DNA from: Pseudomonadota bacterium
GTDB lineage: Bacteria; Desulfobacterota; Syntrophorhabdia; Syntrophorhabdales; Syntrophorhabdaceae
Direction: 5' to 3'
Assembly: GCA_026388275.1 (NCBI GenBank)
Contig: JAPLKB010000015.1
Location: forward strand, 34,920 to 98,919
DNA: 64,000 nt
In this document: one piece after another, positions 1 through 9,430 of the stretch
Position numbering within the stretch: position 1 is the first letter of the stretch
Layout: each line of letters starts with the position of its first letter
Program-made: the position numbers and the translations under genes
Notes under the pieces: generated by a model
Databases searched by the model: none
Told to the model about the DNA's origin: nothing
The model's input: the letters and a program-made list of their open reading frames with translations, nothing else

Positions 1-1
1 G

Positions 2-208
2 ACAAAAGTTTTTGTCAGGGATTTAACCGACGAAGAGATCCTGCGGTACATAAAGACATCCGAGCCCCTCGATAAGGCCGGTTCATATGCATTGCAAGGC
101 AAAGGCGGTTATATGGTTAAAGAAATAAAGGGTTCCTATGCCAATGTTGTAGGCCTGCCTATCTGTGAAGTCACAGAAGCCCTGCTGTCTCTCGGTGTTC
201 TTTCGTGA
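2..208 (+). CDS. maf: Maf-family nucleotide pyrophosphatase, C-terminal part
   Basis: Only the last 68 codons are inside the window; the reading frame is open from base 2 to the TGA at 206-208. The translated end contains the Maf pattern of a DLTDEEI helix start, a YALQGKGG segment and a GSYANVVGLP loop, followed by the usual short C-terminal helix. Maf proteins hydrolyse non-canonical or modified nucleoside triphosphates to monophosphates in the cytoplasm. It lies 60 bases upstream of yggS on the same strand and probably belongs to the same transcript. The assignment rests on the conserved C-terminal half only, since the N-terminal catalytic motif is outside the window. Confidence 0.85.
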   Translation, partial: TKVFVRDLTDEEILRYIKTSEPLDKAGSYALQGKGGYMVKEIKGSYANVVGLPICEVTEALLSLGVLS

Positions 209-268
209 ATAATAGACCCGAAACACCTGATACACGCCGGGTAATTTTTTCCGGCAAGGCATAATTTT

Positions 269-952
269 ATGGATTTACAGGCAAAAAATACGGATGATGC
301 AATAAAAAGGGTAAGAGAAAAAATAGCCATCGCTTGTAACAGGGCCGGCAGATCCGAATCCGAAGTAAAATTGATAGGTGCTACAAAAGGCGTTGATATA
401 GAGAGAATCCGGCAAGCTGTCCGTTCCGGACTTACAGATTTAGGAGAGAACTATATACAGGAAGCAAAGGAAAAGATTGAAGGATTTAATGAAGGAGCCT
501 GTTGGCATATGATAGGTCACGTTCAGACAAATAAGGCAAAACATATACCAAAGCTTTTCGATTACGTCCACTCTATAGACAGATGGGAACTCCTTGAGGT
601 GCTGGATAGATACGGGAAAAACTTGAAAGTCTTGTTTGAGCTTAACCTTGCCGGAGAAACATCCAAACATGGAGCAGAAGAAGACGGCCTGAGAAGAATA
701 CTGGAAAAGGCCGGCGAATTGAAACACATTGAGCCGGTCGGACTTATGACTATGCCACCTTTTGCCGAAAACCCCGAAGATATCAGGGGCGTATTCAGAA
801 GACTCAATGCCCTTCTGCAAACGGTCAACAGGGAGTTTTCCCTGAATATGTCAGAACTCTCAATGGGGATGTCTTCGGATTTTGAGGTTGCTGTTGAGGA
901 GGGCGCTACTATGGTAAGGATTGGAACTGCAATATTTGGAGAAAGAGCATGA
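269..952 (+). CDS. yggS: YggS/PROSC family PLP-binding protein
   Basis: A 227-residue protein of the usual length for the YggS (PLPBP) family, a fold-type III pyridoxal phosphate carrier involved in vitamin B6 and amino-acid homeostasis, with no established enzymatic activity. Visible landmarks are the PLP lysine in GATKG near residue 40, the LGENYIQEA segment, WHMIGHVQTNKAK near residue 80, and the C-terminal SMGMSSDFEVAVEEG and VRIGTAIFG phosphate-binding segments. The stop codon overlaps the argH start by four bases (ATGA), so the two are probably translationally coupled. The Shine-Dalgarno before the chosen ATG is weak, but the N-terminus fits the family. Confidence 0.93.
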   Translation: MDLQAKNTDDAIKRVREKIAIACNRAGRSESEVKLIGATKGVDIERIRQAVRSGLTDLGENYIQEAKEKIEGFNEGACWHMIGHVQTNKAKHIPKLFDYVHSIDRWELLEVLDRYGKNLKVLFELNLAGETSKHGAEEDGLRRILEKAGELKHIEPVGLMTMPPFAENPEDIRGVFRRLNALLQTVNREFSLNMSELSMGMSSDFEVAVEEGATMVRIGTAIFGERA

Positions 953-2322
953 AAGCTTGGGGCGGCAGGTTCAAAGGCAAAACAGATCCATTAATGGAAA
1001 GATTCAGTGCATCCATTGCTTTTGACAGAACTTTGTACGAATATGATATTGAGGGCAGCAGGGCTCAGGCAGAAATGCTTAAAAAAATAGGCATCCTTAC
1101 TGAAAAAGAGGCCGAGGAAATCGTAACAGCGCTTGATGAGATAAAAATAGAAATTAAAAAAGGAATATTTAAATTTTCCGATGCAATGGAAGACATCCAT
1201 ATGCACATAGAGGCACGCCTTATCGAAAAGATTGGTGATGCCGGTAAAAAGCTTCATACCGGGAGAAGCCGGAACGATCAGGTTTCGCTTGATATGAGGA
1301 TGTTTCTGAAAAAAGAGCTCGGAGATATAGACAAGCTTATTCTGCTTTTGCTCAAAACCCTTGTAAAAAAAGCAGAAAAAGAAAAAAAGACCATAATGCC
1401 CGGTTATACACATATGCAAAAAGCGCAGGTTACTACCTTTGCACACTATCTCATGGCATACTATTACATGCTGAAACGGGACAGGGAACGCATTAGGGAA
1501 GCCATGGAGCGTGTAGACGTTCTACCACTCGGGAGCGGTGCTATTGCAGGATCAACTATACCGCTCGATAGAAAGTTCCTTGGAAATAGGTTAATGTTTT
1601 CAAGGGTCTCTGAAAATAGTATGGATACGGTCTCCGACAGGGACTTTGTTATCGACTCAGTCTTCTCCTTTGCAATGATTATGATGCATCTGTCAAGACT
1701 TGCCGAAGATATGATCATATTTTCTACTGAAGAATTTTCTTTCATATCGCTGCCTGACGAACTTTGCACAGGCAGCAGTCTGATGCCGCAGAAAAAGAAT
1801 CCTGATGCGCTTGAACTGCTGAGAGGAAAGGCATCCCGGGTAATTGGCGATCTTTTCAGCCTCTTTACATTACTGAAGGGGCTCCCCATGACATACAACA
1901 GAGATCTTCAGGAAGATAAAGAACCCATGTTTCATGCAGTCAATACCGTAAAGGATTCCCTTTCCATAGCAGAGTTGTGTATAAAAAAGATGAAAACAAA
2001 CAAAAAAGGGATGGAAAAGGCTGTATATGAGAGCTTCATGACTGCTGTAGAGATAGCAGAATACCTTACTGTAAAGGGGACACCCTTCAGGGAGGCACAC
2101 ACTATAGCAGGCAGAATGGTAAGGAACTGCGAGGAAAAAGGTAAATTTCTTAGCGATATGGCACTCATTGAAATGGAGAAATATTCAAAGGTCTTCAAGA
2201 ATGATATTTTCAACTATATTGACCCATACACCATTCTGAATACCAGGAAAACTGCGGGAGGAGCCTCTTTTACTGAGGTGGATAAAGAAATTGAAAAAGA
2301 AAAAATATATTGTAATTCTTAG
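949..2322 (+). CDS. argH: Argininosuccinate lyase
   Basis: The 457-residue protein cleaves argininosuccinate to arginine and fumarate, the last step of arginine synthesis. The fumarase/aspartase-superfamily signature GSSLMPQKKNP is at about residues 275-285 and contains the catalytic serine loop; HTGRSRNDQ at about 103-111 is the other diagnostic block, with the N-terminal WGGRF typical of ArgH. Length is normal. It overlaps yggS by four bases upstream and the lipoprotein gene by 32 bases downstream, so it sits inside a compact operon. No other arg gene is present in the window. Confidence 0.97.
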   Translation: MKAWGGRFKGKTDPLMERFSASIAFDRTLYEYDIEGSRAQAEMLKKIGILTEKEAEEIVTALDEIKIEIKKGIFKFSDAMEDIHMHIEARLIEKIGDAGKKLHTGRSRNDQVSLDMRMFLKKELGDIDKLILLLLKTLVKKAEKEKKTIMPGYTHMQKAQVTTFAHYLMAYYYMLKRDRERIREAMERVDVLPLGSGAIAGSTIPLDRKFLGNRLMFSRVSENSMDTVSDRDFVIDSVFSFAMIMMHLSRLAEDMIIFSTEEFSFISLPDELCTGSSLMPQKKNPDALELLRGKASRVIGDLFSLFTLLKGLPMTYNRDLQEDKEPMFHAVNTVKDSLSIAELCIKKMKTNKKGMEKAVYESFMTAVEIAEYLTVKGTPFREAHTIAGRMVRNCEEKGKFLSDMALIEMEKYSKVFKNDIFNYIDPYTILNTRKTAGGASFTEVDKEIEKEKIYCNS

Positions 2323-3298
2323 CATCAGCATAATGGTAATGCTCCTTTTCGCATCCTGCGGGAAAAAAGGAGACCCTATGCCTAAGGGGTTGCCTATCCC
2401 TGGCGGGATCAATGATCTGACAGGAGAGGTGAAGGACGGAATGTTGTTTCTTTCCTTCTCGATACCTTCCAAAAACATAGATGGATCCGAACAGAAAGAC
2501 CTTGCCGGCTTCAAGATATTCAAGGCCTGTGGGAGTTGTATGGGCACATTTGAACCTTTTAAAGATCTTAGTCTGGATAATCGGAAGGGATTTCTAATTC
2601 AGGATGGAAAGGTATCGTTTTATGATAATGAACTTATGGCCGGATTCCAATACGGATATAAGGTGTATCCGTATACGAAAAAAGGTACACGAGGAGATCC
2701 TTCCAATACATTTACAGTCAAGTGGGAAAAAACACCTGACCCCGTGAAAGATGTCTCTTTAAAAGAAAGTGACGGAAAAGTCGAGCTCTCATGGCAAAAA
2801 GAGGAGGGCTTTATGTATAATGTATACAGATATGACGATAATATTTACCCGTTGTTTCCTCTGAATAAAACACCCATTTCCATATCGTACTTTTTAGATA
2901 CAGGGCTTGAAAACGAGAAAACATACGCATATGAAGTAAGAAAAGTACAGGTAAAGGAAGGTATAAAACGTGAAGGTGAAGGGATAAAAATATCAGCCAC
3001 ACCGAAAGACATGTCTCCTCCTGCAGTACCGTCTTTAGTAAAAGCCGAGAAAAAAGATGGTGGTGTGCTTATAACATGGAAAGAAAATACGGAAGAAGAT
3101 TTCGCAGGGTATAACATATTCAGGATAAGCTCAGGAAAGGCAGAAAAGCTGAATGATGAGCCCCTTGAAGAGAATATGTACTTCGATAAAAATATTCCCG
3201 ATAATAGATACATCTCGTATTATGTAACAAGCCTCGATGAAACAGGCAATGAAAGTGAACCGTCGAGGGAAGTCATCATAATCGTGAAAGAACAATAA
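2291..3298 (+). CDS. Lipoprotein with fibronectin type III-like domains
   Basis: The 335-residue product starts with a lysine-rich n-region, a hydrophobic stretch and a lipobox LFASC at about residues 19-23, so it should be lipidated at Cys23 and anchored in an envelope membrane. The rest is beta-rich, with two or three repeats of the type VELSWQKEEG and VLITWKENTEEDFAGYNIFR, typical of fibronectin type III folds. The start overlaps argH by 32 bases. A lipoprotein of this sort is often found between argH and lysA in related bacteria, but that is recollection; its function is unknown. The alternative, a pilus or secretion pilotin, has no support here. Confidence 0.8.
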   Translation: MKKKKYIVILSISIMVMLLFASCGKKGDPMPKGLPIPGGINDLTGEVKDGMLFLSFSIPSKNIDGSEQKDLAGFKIFKACGSCMGTFEPFKDLSLDNRKGFLIQDGKVSFYDNELMAGFQYGYKVYPYTKKGTRGDPSNTFTVKWEKTPDPVKDVSLKESDGKVELSWQKEEGFMYNVYRYDDNIYPLFPLNKTPISISYFLDTGLENEKTYAYEVRKVQVKEGIKREGEGIKISATPKDMSPPAVPSLVKAEKKDGGVLITWKENTEEDFAGYNIFRISSGKAEKLNDEPLEENMYFDKNIPDNRYISYYVTSLDETGNESEPSREVIIIVKEQ

Positions 3299-3313
3299 AA
3301 GGAACGGTGTACA

Positions 3314-4588
3314 ATGCATGATTTTGAGTATATGAAAGAAGAGTTGTATTGTGAAGAAGTACCGATATCAAAGATTGCAAAGGCTGTCGGAACGCCTGCT
3401 TATATTTACAGCCACAAAACACTGGAACGCCATTTTCTTGTTTTTGACAATGCATTCAAAGGCATACCGCATATAGTATGCTACTCCTGTAAAGCAAATT
3501 CCAATATGGCGATTCTGAAAGTTATGGGCAGACTCGGTGGCGGAACAGATATTGTATCAGAGGGCGAACTTTATCGTACTCTTTCTGCAGGAATACCGTC
3601 CGGGAAGATTGTATTTTCAGGAGCAGGAAAAACTGAGGAAGAGATAGGGGCTGCAATAAAAGCTCAAATCCTTATGATAAATATCGAGTCAAGGGATGAG
3701 CTCCATACCGTTGCAAGGGTTGCAAAAAGAATGAAAAGGCAAGTGCCCGTATCGATAAGGGTAAATCCCCAGATAGACCCTAAAACACATCCCTATATCA
3801 CAACAGGTCTGAAAAAAAACAAATTCGGCATTTTATGGGACGATGCTTTCGGACTTTATAATGATATGAAGAAAGAACCATATCTTTCTCCCGTCGGCAT
3901 TTCTTCACATATCGGGTCACAAATCCTTGAGCTTTCACCCTTTATAGAGGCTGTGAAATCCCTTAGAATGATGGCTGACCAGTTAAATAAAAATGGGATA
4001 CCTGTCAAGTATCTTGATATCGGCGGTGGTCTTGGTATAAAATACAAGGATGAGCTTCCCCCTCATCCTGATGAGTATGCCGGTGTAATAAAAAAAGAAC
4101 TGAAAGGGACCGGCATAACGCTCGTGCTTGAGCCGGGCAGACTTCTTGTTGGAAATAGCGGTATTTTTGTAACTAAACTTCTTTACATAAAGAATGCGCC
4201 GGGGAAAACATTTTACATTGTGGATGGGGCAATGAACGATCTTATAAGACCTGCACTCTATGATGCCTACCACGAAATTATACCAGTCATCAGGAAAAAA
4301 ACGGGCGAGGGCAACAAGAAGATAAGGGTTGATATTGTTGGTCCTATTTGCGAGTCAGGTGATTTCTTTGCAAAAGACAGGGATATGCCTGGTCTTGAAA
4401 CGGGCAACTTCCTTGCTGTAATGGGGGCAGGCGCCTATGGCTTCTCCATGTCCTCGAACTATAATTCGAGGAGAAGGGCAGCTGAGGTTCTTGTTAAGGG
4501 TGATGAATTTTTTATTATAAGGAAACGCGAGACGTTTAAAGATTTAACTAAGGGAGAATCTATTCCATCATTTCTGGAGGACATGTAG
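3314..4588 (+). CDS. lysA: Diaminopimelate decarboxylase
   Basis: The 424-residue enzyme converts meso-diaminopimelate to lysine with PLP. The Schiff-base lysine is in YSCKANSN near residue 61. Other landmarks are HIGSQI near 196, the glycine loop DIGGGLG near 236, EPGR near 272 and the intersubunit catalytic CESGDFFA near 346. A purine-rich Shine-Dalgarno (AAAAGGAA) lies upstream of the ATG. It is the first of four contiguous DAP/lysine genes and abuts dapF directly: the lysA stop is TAG at 4586-4588 and the dapF ATG is at 4589. Confidence 0.97.
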   Translation: MHDFEYMKEELYCEEVPISKIAKAVGTPAYIYSHKTLERHFLVFDNAFKGIPHIVCYSCKANSNMAILKVMGRLGGGTDIVSEGELYRTLSAGIPSGKIVFSGAGKTEEEIGAAIKAQILMINIESRDELHTVARVAKRMKRQVPVSIRVNPQIDPKTHPYITTGLKKNKFGILWDDAFGLYNDMKKEPYLSPVGISSHIGSQILELSPFIEAVKSLRMMADQLNKNGIPVKYLDIGGGLGIKYKDELPPHPDEYAGVIKKELKGTGITLVLEPGRLLVGNSGIFVTKLLYIKNAPGKTFYIVDGAMNDLIRPALYDAYHEIIPVIRKKTGEGNKKIRVDIVGPICESGDFFAKDRDMPGLETGNFLAVMGAGAYGFSMSSNYNSRRRAAEVLVKGDEFFIIRKRETFKDLTKGESIPSFLEDM

Positions 4589-5401
4589 ATGTCAGAATTT
4601 GAATTTTTCAAAATGAGCGCAAGCGGCAACGATTTTATACTAATCGACAATATGGACGGAAGGATAAGCAAAAAGTATAAAAAAATTGCAGATTTTGTTG
4701 CTAAAATATGCAGAAGGCGTCACTCCGTCGGCGCAGACGGTGTAATACTGATTGAGCGCTCAACAAAAGCAAACTTTCGCTGGAAATTTTTTAATGCAGA
4801 CGGCTCAGAGGCGGAGATGTGTGGAAATGGCGGCAGGTGCGCTGCACGGTTTGCCTTCATAAAAGGAATTGCAGGAAAAGAGATGGCCTTTGAAACAATT
4901 GCCGGGATTATCAGAGCAGTAGTAGATGAAACAAGTGTTAAGCTTCAGCTTACAACTCCTTCTGATATAAAACTCGACTACCCGATAAACCTTGAAGAAA
5001 AAGAAATATTTTTAAGCAGTGTAAACACCGGAGTTCCCCATGCAATTCTCCTTTCCGATGACATTGACCATGTTCCAGTGGAAGAACTGGGAAGAGTTAT
5101 CAGATATCACAAAGCCTTTGGCGAAAAAGGAACAAATGTTGATTTCGTACAAATTGTTGACAGAGAAAATATCCTGATCAGAACATATGAAAGGGGTGTG
5201 GAAGGCGAAACCTACGCATGCGGCACAGGGTCAGTTGCAGCAGGTGTAATCCTGGCAAAAAAGGGACTTATTGAAAGCCCCGTTAATATTATTACAAGAG
5301 GCGGGGAAACACTCAAAGTTTATATTGACGATGAGGTATATCTCGAAGGCAATGCAAGGATTATTTATACTGGCATATTGAATGACGAGGCAATCCTGTA
5401 A
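4589..5401 (+). CDS. dapF: Diaminopimelate epimerase
   Basis: The 270-residue epimerase interconverts LL- and meso-diaminopimelate, using two cysteines as acid and base without a cofactor. Both are visible: CGNGGR near residue 81 and CGTGS near residue 211. The N-terminal SGNDFILIDN block is also typical. Its Shine-Dalgarno (GGAGG) lies inside the end of lysA, which suggests coupled translation. The meso product feeds both peptidoglycan synthesis and LysA. Confidence 0.97.
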   Translation: MSEFEFFKMSASGNDFILIDNMDGRISKKYKKIADFVAKICRRRHSVGADGVILIERSTKANFRWKFFNADGSEAEMCGNGGRCAARFAFIKGIAGKEMAFETIAGIIRAVVDETSVKLQLTTPSDIKLDYPINLEEKEIFLSSVNTGVPHAILLSDDIDHVPVEELGRVIRYHKAFGEKGTNVDFVQIVDRENILIRTYERGVEGETYACGTGSVAAGVILAKKGLIESPVNIITRGGETLKVYIDDEVYLEGNARIIYTGILNDEAIL

Positions 5402-5416
5402 AAAAAAGGAGAGGTC

Positions 5417-6304
5417 ATGGAATTAAAGGGCGTATATACGGCTCTGGTGACACCATTTAAAAATGACAAGTTAGACGAAGGTGCTCTAAAAAAACTCATT
5501 GCACTTCAGATCAAAGGCGGTGTAGACGGCTTCGTGCCTTGCGGATCTACAGGTGAAGCATCGACGCTGGACTATGAAGAGCATAAGAGGGTAATAGAAT
5601 TAACGGTCGAGTGTGCAAAAAGGACTGTACCTGTTATTGCCGGAACAGGTTCCAACAGCACAAAGGAGGCAATAGAGCTTACTTCAATGGCAAAACAGGT
5701 AGGTGCTGATAAGTGTCTTCTTACAACACCATATTATAACAAGCCTACTCAGGAGGGTTTGTACAGGCATTTCAGGAAAATTGCTGAAGAAGTGGATATT
5801 CCCTTGATTTTATACAATATACCAGGGAGAACAGGCATCAACATGACACCGGAAACAGTAAAACGACTGGCTGAAATCCCAAATATTGAGGGCATAAAAG
5901 AGGCATCAGGTTCACTCGTTCAGGTTGCAGAAATTTATCGTCTGACAAAGGGGAAATTCACAATACTTTCCGGCGACGACAACCTTTTTCTTCCTATGAT
6001 GAGTGTCGGCGCTGTTGGAGTGATATCAGTCCTGTCAAATATGATGCCTGCGCAAATGAAAACGCTTTATCAAACATTCCTTGAAGAGAAGGATATAGAG
6101 AAAGCAAGAGATATTAACGCTTATCTTATGCCGCTTTTCCAGGGTATTTTTATCGAGACAAATCCGATTCCTGTAAAAGAAGCTCTTTACTATATGGGCA
6201 TTATCGAAGAAGAATTCAGGCTCCCCTTATGCACCATGTCCGATGCAAACAAAATCGTTATGAAGAGCTTGCTAAAAGAATACGGGCTACTGAAAAAAGA
6301 GTAA
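5417..6304 (+). CDS. dapA: 4-Hydroxy-tetrahydrodipicolinate synthase
   Basis: The 295-residue TIM-barrel enzyme condenses pyruvate with aspartate semialdehyde, the committed step of the DAP pathway. GSTGEASTL near residue 43, the tyrosine in LYNIPGRTG near 132 and the Schiff-base lysine in GIKEASG near 161 are all present. A strong AAAGGAGAGG Shine-Dalgarno precedes the ATG. It lies 15 bases after dapF and 22 before dapB. The usual feedback-inhibition residues cannot be judged by eye. Confidence 0.97.
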   Translation: MELKGVYTALVTPFKNDKLDEGALKKLIALQIKGGVDGFVPCGSTGEASTLDYEEHKRVIELTVECAKRTVPVIAGTGSNSTKEAIELTSMAKQVGADKCLLTTPYYNKPTQEGLYRHFRKIAEEVDIPLILYNIPGRTGINMTPETVKRLAEIPNIEGIKEASGSLVQVAEIYRLTKGKFTILSGDDNLFLPMMSVGAVGVISVLSNMMPAQMKTLYQTFLEEKDIEKARDINAYLMPLFQGIFIETNPIPVKEALYYMGIIEEEFRLPLCTMSDANKIVMKSLLKEYGLLKKE

Positions 6305-6326
6305 AAACAATAGGGAGCAAAATAAT

Positions 6327-7121
6327 ATGGTTAAGATAATCATCACCGGCGTATGCGGAAAGGTGGGGAGCTCCATATTCAACCTTGCCTTAAACGATAA
6401 GGACCTTGTTGTGGCAGGAGTAGTGGAGGATAAAACTCATCCTCTTATCGGCAAAGCAATAGGGCCGATAGAAGAAAAAACAGGAAATCCTCTTTATATT
6501 GAGGGAGATCTCACCAATATTATAAAAAATTGTGATGTCGTCATTGATTTTACTGAACCGAATGCCTCCCTTGAGTATTTCAGGCTTGCAAGGGAAAATA
6601 AAAAGGCAATTGTCATCGGCACAACAGGTTTTTCTGAAAGTGCACTGACAGAAATAAAAGGGGCAAGCAACGCAAGGGTAGTCATATCACCAAACATGAG
6701 TGTGGGCATGAATCTAATGTTCCAGACGGTGGAAATGCTGTCTAAAATCATGAAAGACGACTACGATATAGAAATCATAGAAATGCACCATAATATGAAA
6801 AAGGATGCACCAAGCGGAACAGCGGTAAGACTCAAAGATATTGTAAAAGCTTCCGAGCCTGCAAGAAACTGGATCGAAACATTCGGCAGAAATGGTATTG
6901 TCGGGGAAAGAAAAAAGGAAGAACTGGGCATACTTGCTTTACGGGGTGGCGATGTCGTAGGCGAGCATACAGTCATGTTCGCAGGCACCGGTGAAAGGCT
7001 TGAAATAACTCACAGGGCATATTCCCGTGAGAACTTTGCGCGTGGCGCCTTGCTTGCTGCAAAGTGGCTTACAAGTCAGACAAACGGTATTTATTCTATG
7101 AAAGATGTGCTTGGGATCTGA
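6327..7121 (+). CDS. dapB: 4-Hydroxy-tetrahydrodipicolinate reductase
   Basis: The 264-residue NAD(P)H-dependent reductase follows DapA in lysine/DAP synthesis. The N-terminal Rossmann loop reads GVCGKVGS, DFTEP is near residue 75, GTTGFS near 95, and the catalytic HHNMKKDAPSGTA near 152-164. It ends the run of dap genes. No dapL, dapD or dapE follows, so the aminotransferase or acylation branch must be encoded elsewhere. Confidence 0.96.
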   Translation: MVKIIITGVCGKVGSSIFNLALNDKDLVVAGVVEDKTHPLIGKAIGPIEEKTGNPLYIEGDLTNIIKNCDVVIDFTEPNASLEYFRLARENKKAIVIGTTGFSESALTEIKGASNARVVISPNMSVGMNLMFQTVEMLSKIMKDDYDIEIIEMHHNMKKDAPSGTAVRLKDIVKASEPARNWIETFGRNGIVGERKKEELGILALRGGDVVGEHTVMFAGTGERLEITHRAYSRENFARGALLAAKWLTSQTNGIYSMKDVLGI

Positions 7122-7218
7122 TTAAATATTAGTGGTCTTTCTATAAAATTAATTTACTTATTATTTTATTTGTATATTAATTATTTTTCAAATTTGTTAA
7201 ACTTTTCTCCTCTATTTT

Positions 7219-7722
7219 ATGAAAAAAGACAACAAGATCAGAATGCTTATCGTTGATGATGATAAAGAAATACGTAATATTCTTTCTATTTATTTATCAA
7301 AAGACGTTGATTCCTTTATTGAAACCGCCGGAACAGGGGAAGAGGCATTTTCGATGCATGTTAATGCTCCATATGATATCGTTATTACAGATATCAATAT
7401 GCCGGGTATGACAGGCATTGAGCTAATAAGAAAAATAAAAATGATGGAAGACACCGCTGAGTTTATTATAATAACGGGTTATGCCTCTGTTGATACAGCA
7501 ATAGAAGCGGTCAGAGTAGGAGCATTTGATTATGTTGTAAAACCCTTTAAGTTCGATGAGCTCACAATAGTCATTAATAATGCGAAAGATAAGGTTGCTC
7601 TCAGAAAAGCAAATAAGGAGCTTGTGCAAAGGCTAAAAGACGTTTATAAAGAAATAGACAGGTATAGTAAAATAAAACTGGATAATAACTCTGCTGATTT
7701 TTCTATTCTTCTTGATAAATAA
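7219..7722 (+). CDS. Single-domain response regulator (CheY-like receiver)
   Basis: The 167-residue protein is a receiver domain (about residues 7-125) followed by a charged, probably helical tail and no recognisable output domain. The acidic triad D13-D14-D15, phosphoacceptor D58 in VITDINMPG, T86 in IITGYAS and K108 in VVKPF are all in place, so it should be phosphorylatable. No histidine kinase is adjacent, so it is an orphan regulator. The 97-base AT-rich gap upstream of its start separates it from the dap genes. The GAFDYVVKPF sequence is the form often seen in NtrC-like receivers. Confidence 0.88.
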   Translation: MKKDNKIRMLIVDDDKEIRNILSIYLSKDVDSFIETAGTGEEAFSMHVNAPYDIVITDINMPGMTGIELIRKIKMMEDTAEFIIITGYASVDTAIEAVRVGAFDYVVKPFKFDELTIVINNAKDKVALRKANKELVQRLKDVYKEIDRYSKIKLDNNSADFSILLDK

Positions 7723-8028
7723 GCAACATTATCATTTCTGATATTAAATAATATATAACAAACTGCTTTTCATTTTTTCATCTGCGGCAAATATTTAGGG
7801 CGTTTGCTTTTCTCTTTGCGCGGATAACAAGGTTTATTCCATTTATAAATCACGGCGTTATCATCGTTGGCTTCGTCCGGGTACCCGCTTGCGGGTGTTC
7901 CCTTGCCGCCTTGATTGCCCCGCAAGTTGCAGCGGGGTAAGTCATTTCATCCTTTGGTTAAGAAATGGAATTAGACCTTTGCAAAATGGCATTGGTAAGA
8001 TTTTGATTTTACGGATAAATTCTTTAAA
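7723..8028. other. Intergenic region with two short perfect hairpins
   Basis: No convincing gene. The region separates the response regulator from the convergent nuo operon. It holds a perfect hairpin ACCCGC-TT-GCGGGT at 7883-7896 and another, CCCCGC-N8-GCGGGG, at 7918-7937. Neither is followed by a clean T-run on either strand, so they are not ordinary terminators. A weaker GCAAA/TTTGC pair near 7790-7808 followed by T-rich sequence could end the response-regulator transcript. The first hairpin resembles one inside the island element at 33917-33930. Confidence 0.4.
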
Positions 8029-9420
8029 TTATATCGAGGCTTTGAAAATCTCAAACAAACCGAATGGGAGAATGCCCATATAAAGAATCAGAAATATAAA
8101 GAGATAGCAAAGAACTTTCTCGTGGAAAGATAGCTTGAGTGGTTCAGCTAAGGGAACATCTTTTGAATAGCTCATCCTTACAAGGTTCAAATAGAAGAAA
8201 ATAGATATTACCGTATTTACGGCACCGATAAGCACAATAGGCAAATGACCTGCCTTGAATGCGCTCATGAAAAGAAAGAGTTTTCCTGTAAAACCACCGG
8301 TTGGAGGTATGCCGGCCAGCGAGAAGGCAGAAACAGCAAGAAGCAGTGCAAGAAGCGGCGATCTTTTTGATAATCCGGCAAGATCATCTATTGTCACATT
8401 TTCACCTGTTTTTGAAAGCAATATTACTACATAAAAACAGGCAAGATTCATAAACATATAAATCGCAATATAGTAAAAAACAGCGGCATTTCCTTCTTTG
8501 CTCAATGCAAGAACGCCCATCATCAGATATCCTGCATGTGCAATACCGGAATAAGCAAGCAGTCTCTTTATATCCTTCTGGACAAGCCCCACAAGGTTGC
8601 CTAATGTCATAGAAAATGCTGCAAGTACAATTAGTATATTTATAAATTGCGGAGAACCTGGAAAAGCGAGCATCGTGATCCTGATTAGCAGGGCAGCTCC
8701 TGCAAGCTTCGGAATAGTTCCGATAAACGTTGTTGTTGTATTTGAGGCACCTTCATAAATATCGGGCGACCAGAAATGCATCGGAAACAGAGAAAGCTTG
8801 AAGAAAAAACCTGTCAGTGTAAAAATAAGCGCCATGACGCCTATGGGCTGGTTTAAAAAACCTGGGAGCACAGGAATAATATCTTTCAGAAATGTTGAAT
8901 GGGCAATACCATAAAGATAGCTCATACCGAAGATCATAATGCCCGTTGATACTGCCCCGAAAAAGAGGTATTTCATTGATGCTTCAATCTGTATTTTCGT
9001 CTGTGATTTTCTGAGCGGAAGGATAACATACAGACTGTAAGACGAAACTTCAAGGGATATCACTATAGAAATAAGCTCTACTGAGCTTGTCATCATCATA
9101 AGGCCCAGAGCTGAAAATCCAAGAAACATAAAATATTCAGGTAAATATTCATCCTCAATTTCATTTTTATTTTCAAACATGAATGTTACGAGGCAGAATC
9201 CAAGCAAAATAAGCATCTTGAATATCTGTGAAAATAAATCAATTCTGTATGCACCGGAGAACAATTCTCCACTTTCTGTCACGCTTAGCAGAGATGCGAA
9301 AAAAACAAGTGCTGATATTGCTTTTGCATAAGTAAGTATATTTTCTTTTTTGTTGCTGATCGAGATGAACAGAAACAGTATCGAGAAAAGGAATATATTT
9401 AATTCAGGCAGTATGAGCAT
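8029..9420 (-). CDS. nuoN: Complex I membrane subunit NuoN
   Basis: A 463-residue, highly hydrophobic protein with about 14 membrane segments, belonging to the antiporter-like family of complex I subunits. Family features are the lysine/glutamate-bearing helices around SLFPMHFWSPDIYEGA (near residue 215), the ITLGNLVGLVQKDIKRLLAYSGIAHAGY-type region and the IPPTGGFTGKLFLF motif near residue 370. The position as last gene of the operon, after nuoL and nuoM, is the standard one for NuoN. It contributes one proton channel to the membrane arm. The start 10 bases after the nuoM stop fits operonic translation. Confidence 0.95.
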   Translation of the reverse strand: MLILPELNIFLFSILFLFISISNKKENILTYAKAISALVFFASLLSVTESGELFSGAYRIDLFSQIFKMLILLGFCLVTFMFENKNEIEDEYLPEYFMFLGFSALGLMMMTSSVELISIVISLEVSSYSLYVILPLRKSQTKIQIEASMKYLFFGAVSTGIMIFGMSYLYGIAHSTFLKDIIPVLPGFLNQPIGVMALIFTLTGFFFKLSLFPMHFWSPDIYEGASNTTTTFIGTIPKLAGAALLIRITMLAFPGSPQFINILIVLAAFSMTLGNLVGLVQKDIKRLLAYSGIAHAGYLMMGVLALSKEGNAAVFYYIAIYMFMNLACFYVVILLSKTGENVTIDDLAGLSKRSPLLALLLAVSAFSLAGIPPTGGFTGKLFLFMSAFKAGHLPIVLIGAVNTVISIFFYLNLVRMSYSKDVPLAEPLKLSFHEKVLCYLFIFLILYMGILPFGLFEIFKASI

Positions 9421-9430
9421 AATTCATCCC

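Noticed and set aside
7889..8083. 64-codon plus-strand frame
   Set aside because: It overlaps the end of nuoN, starts in a hairpin region and has no family likeness.
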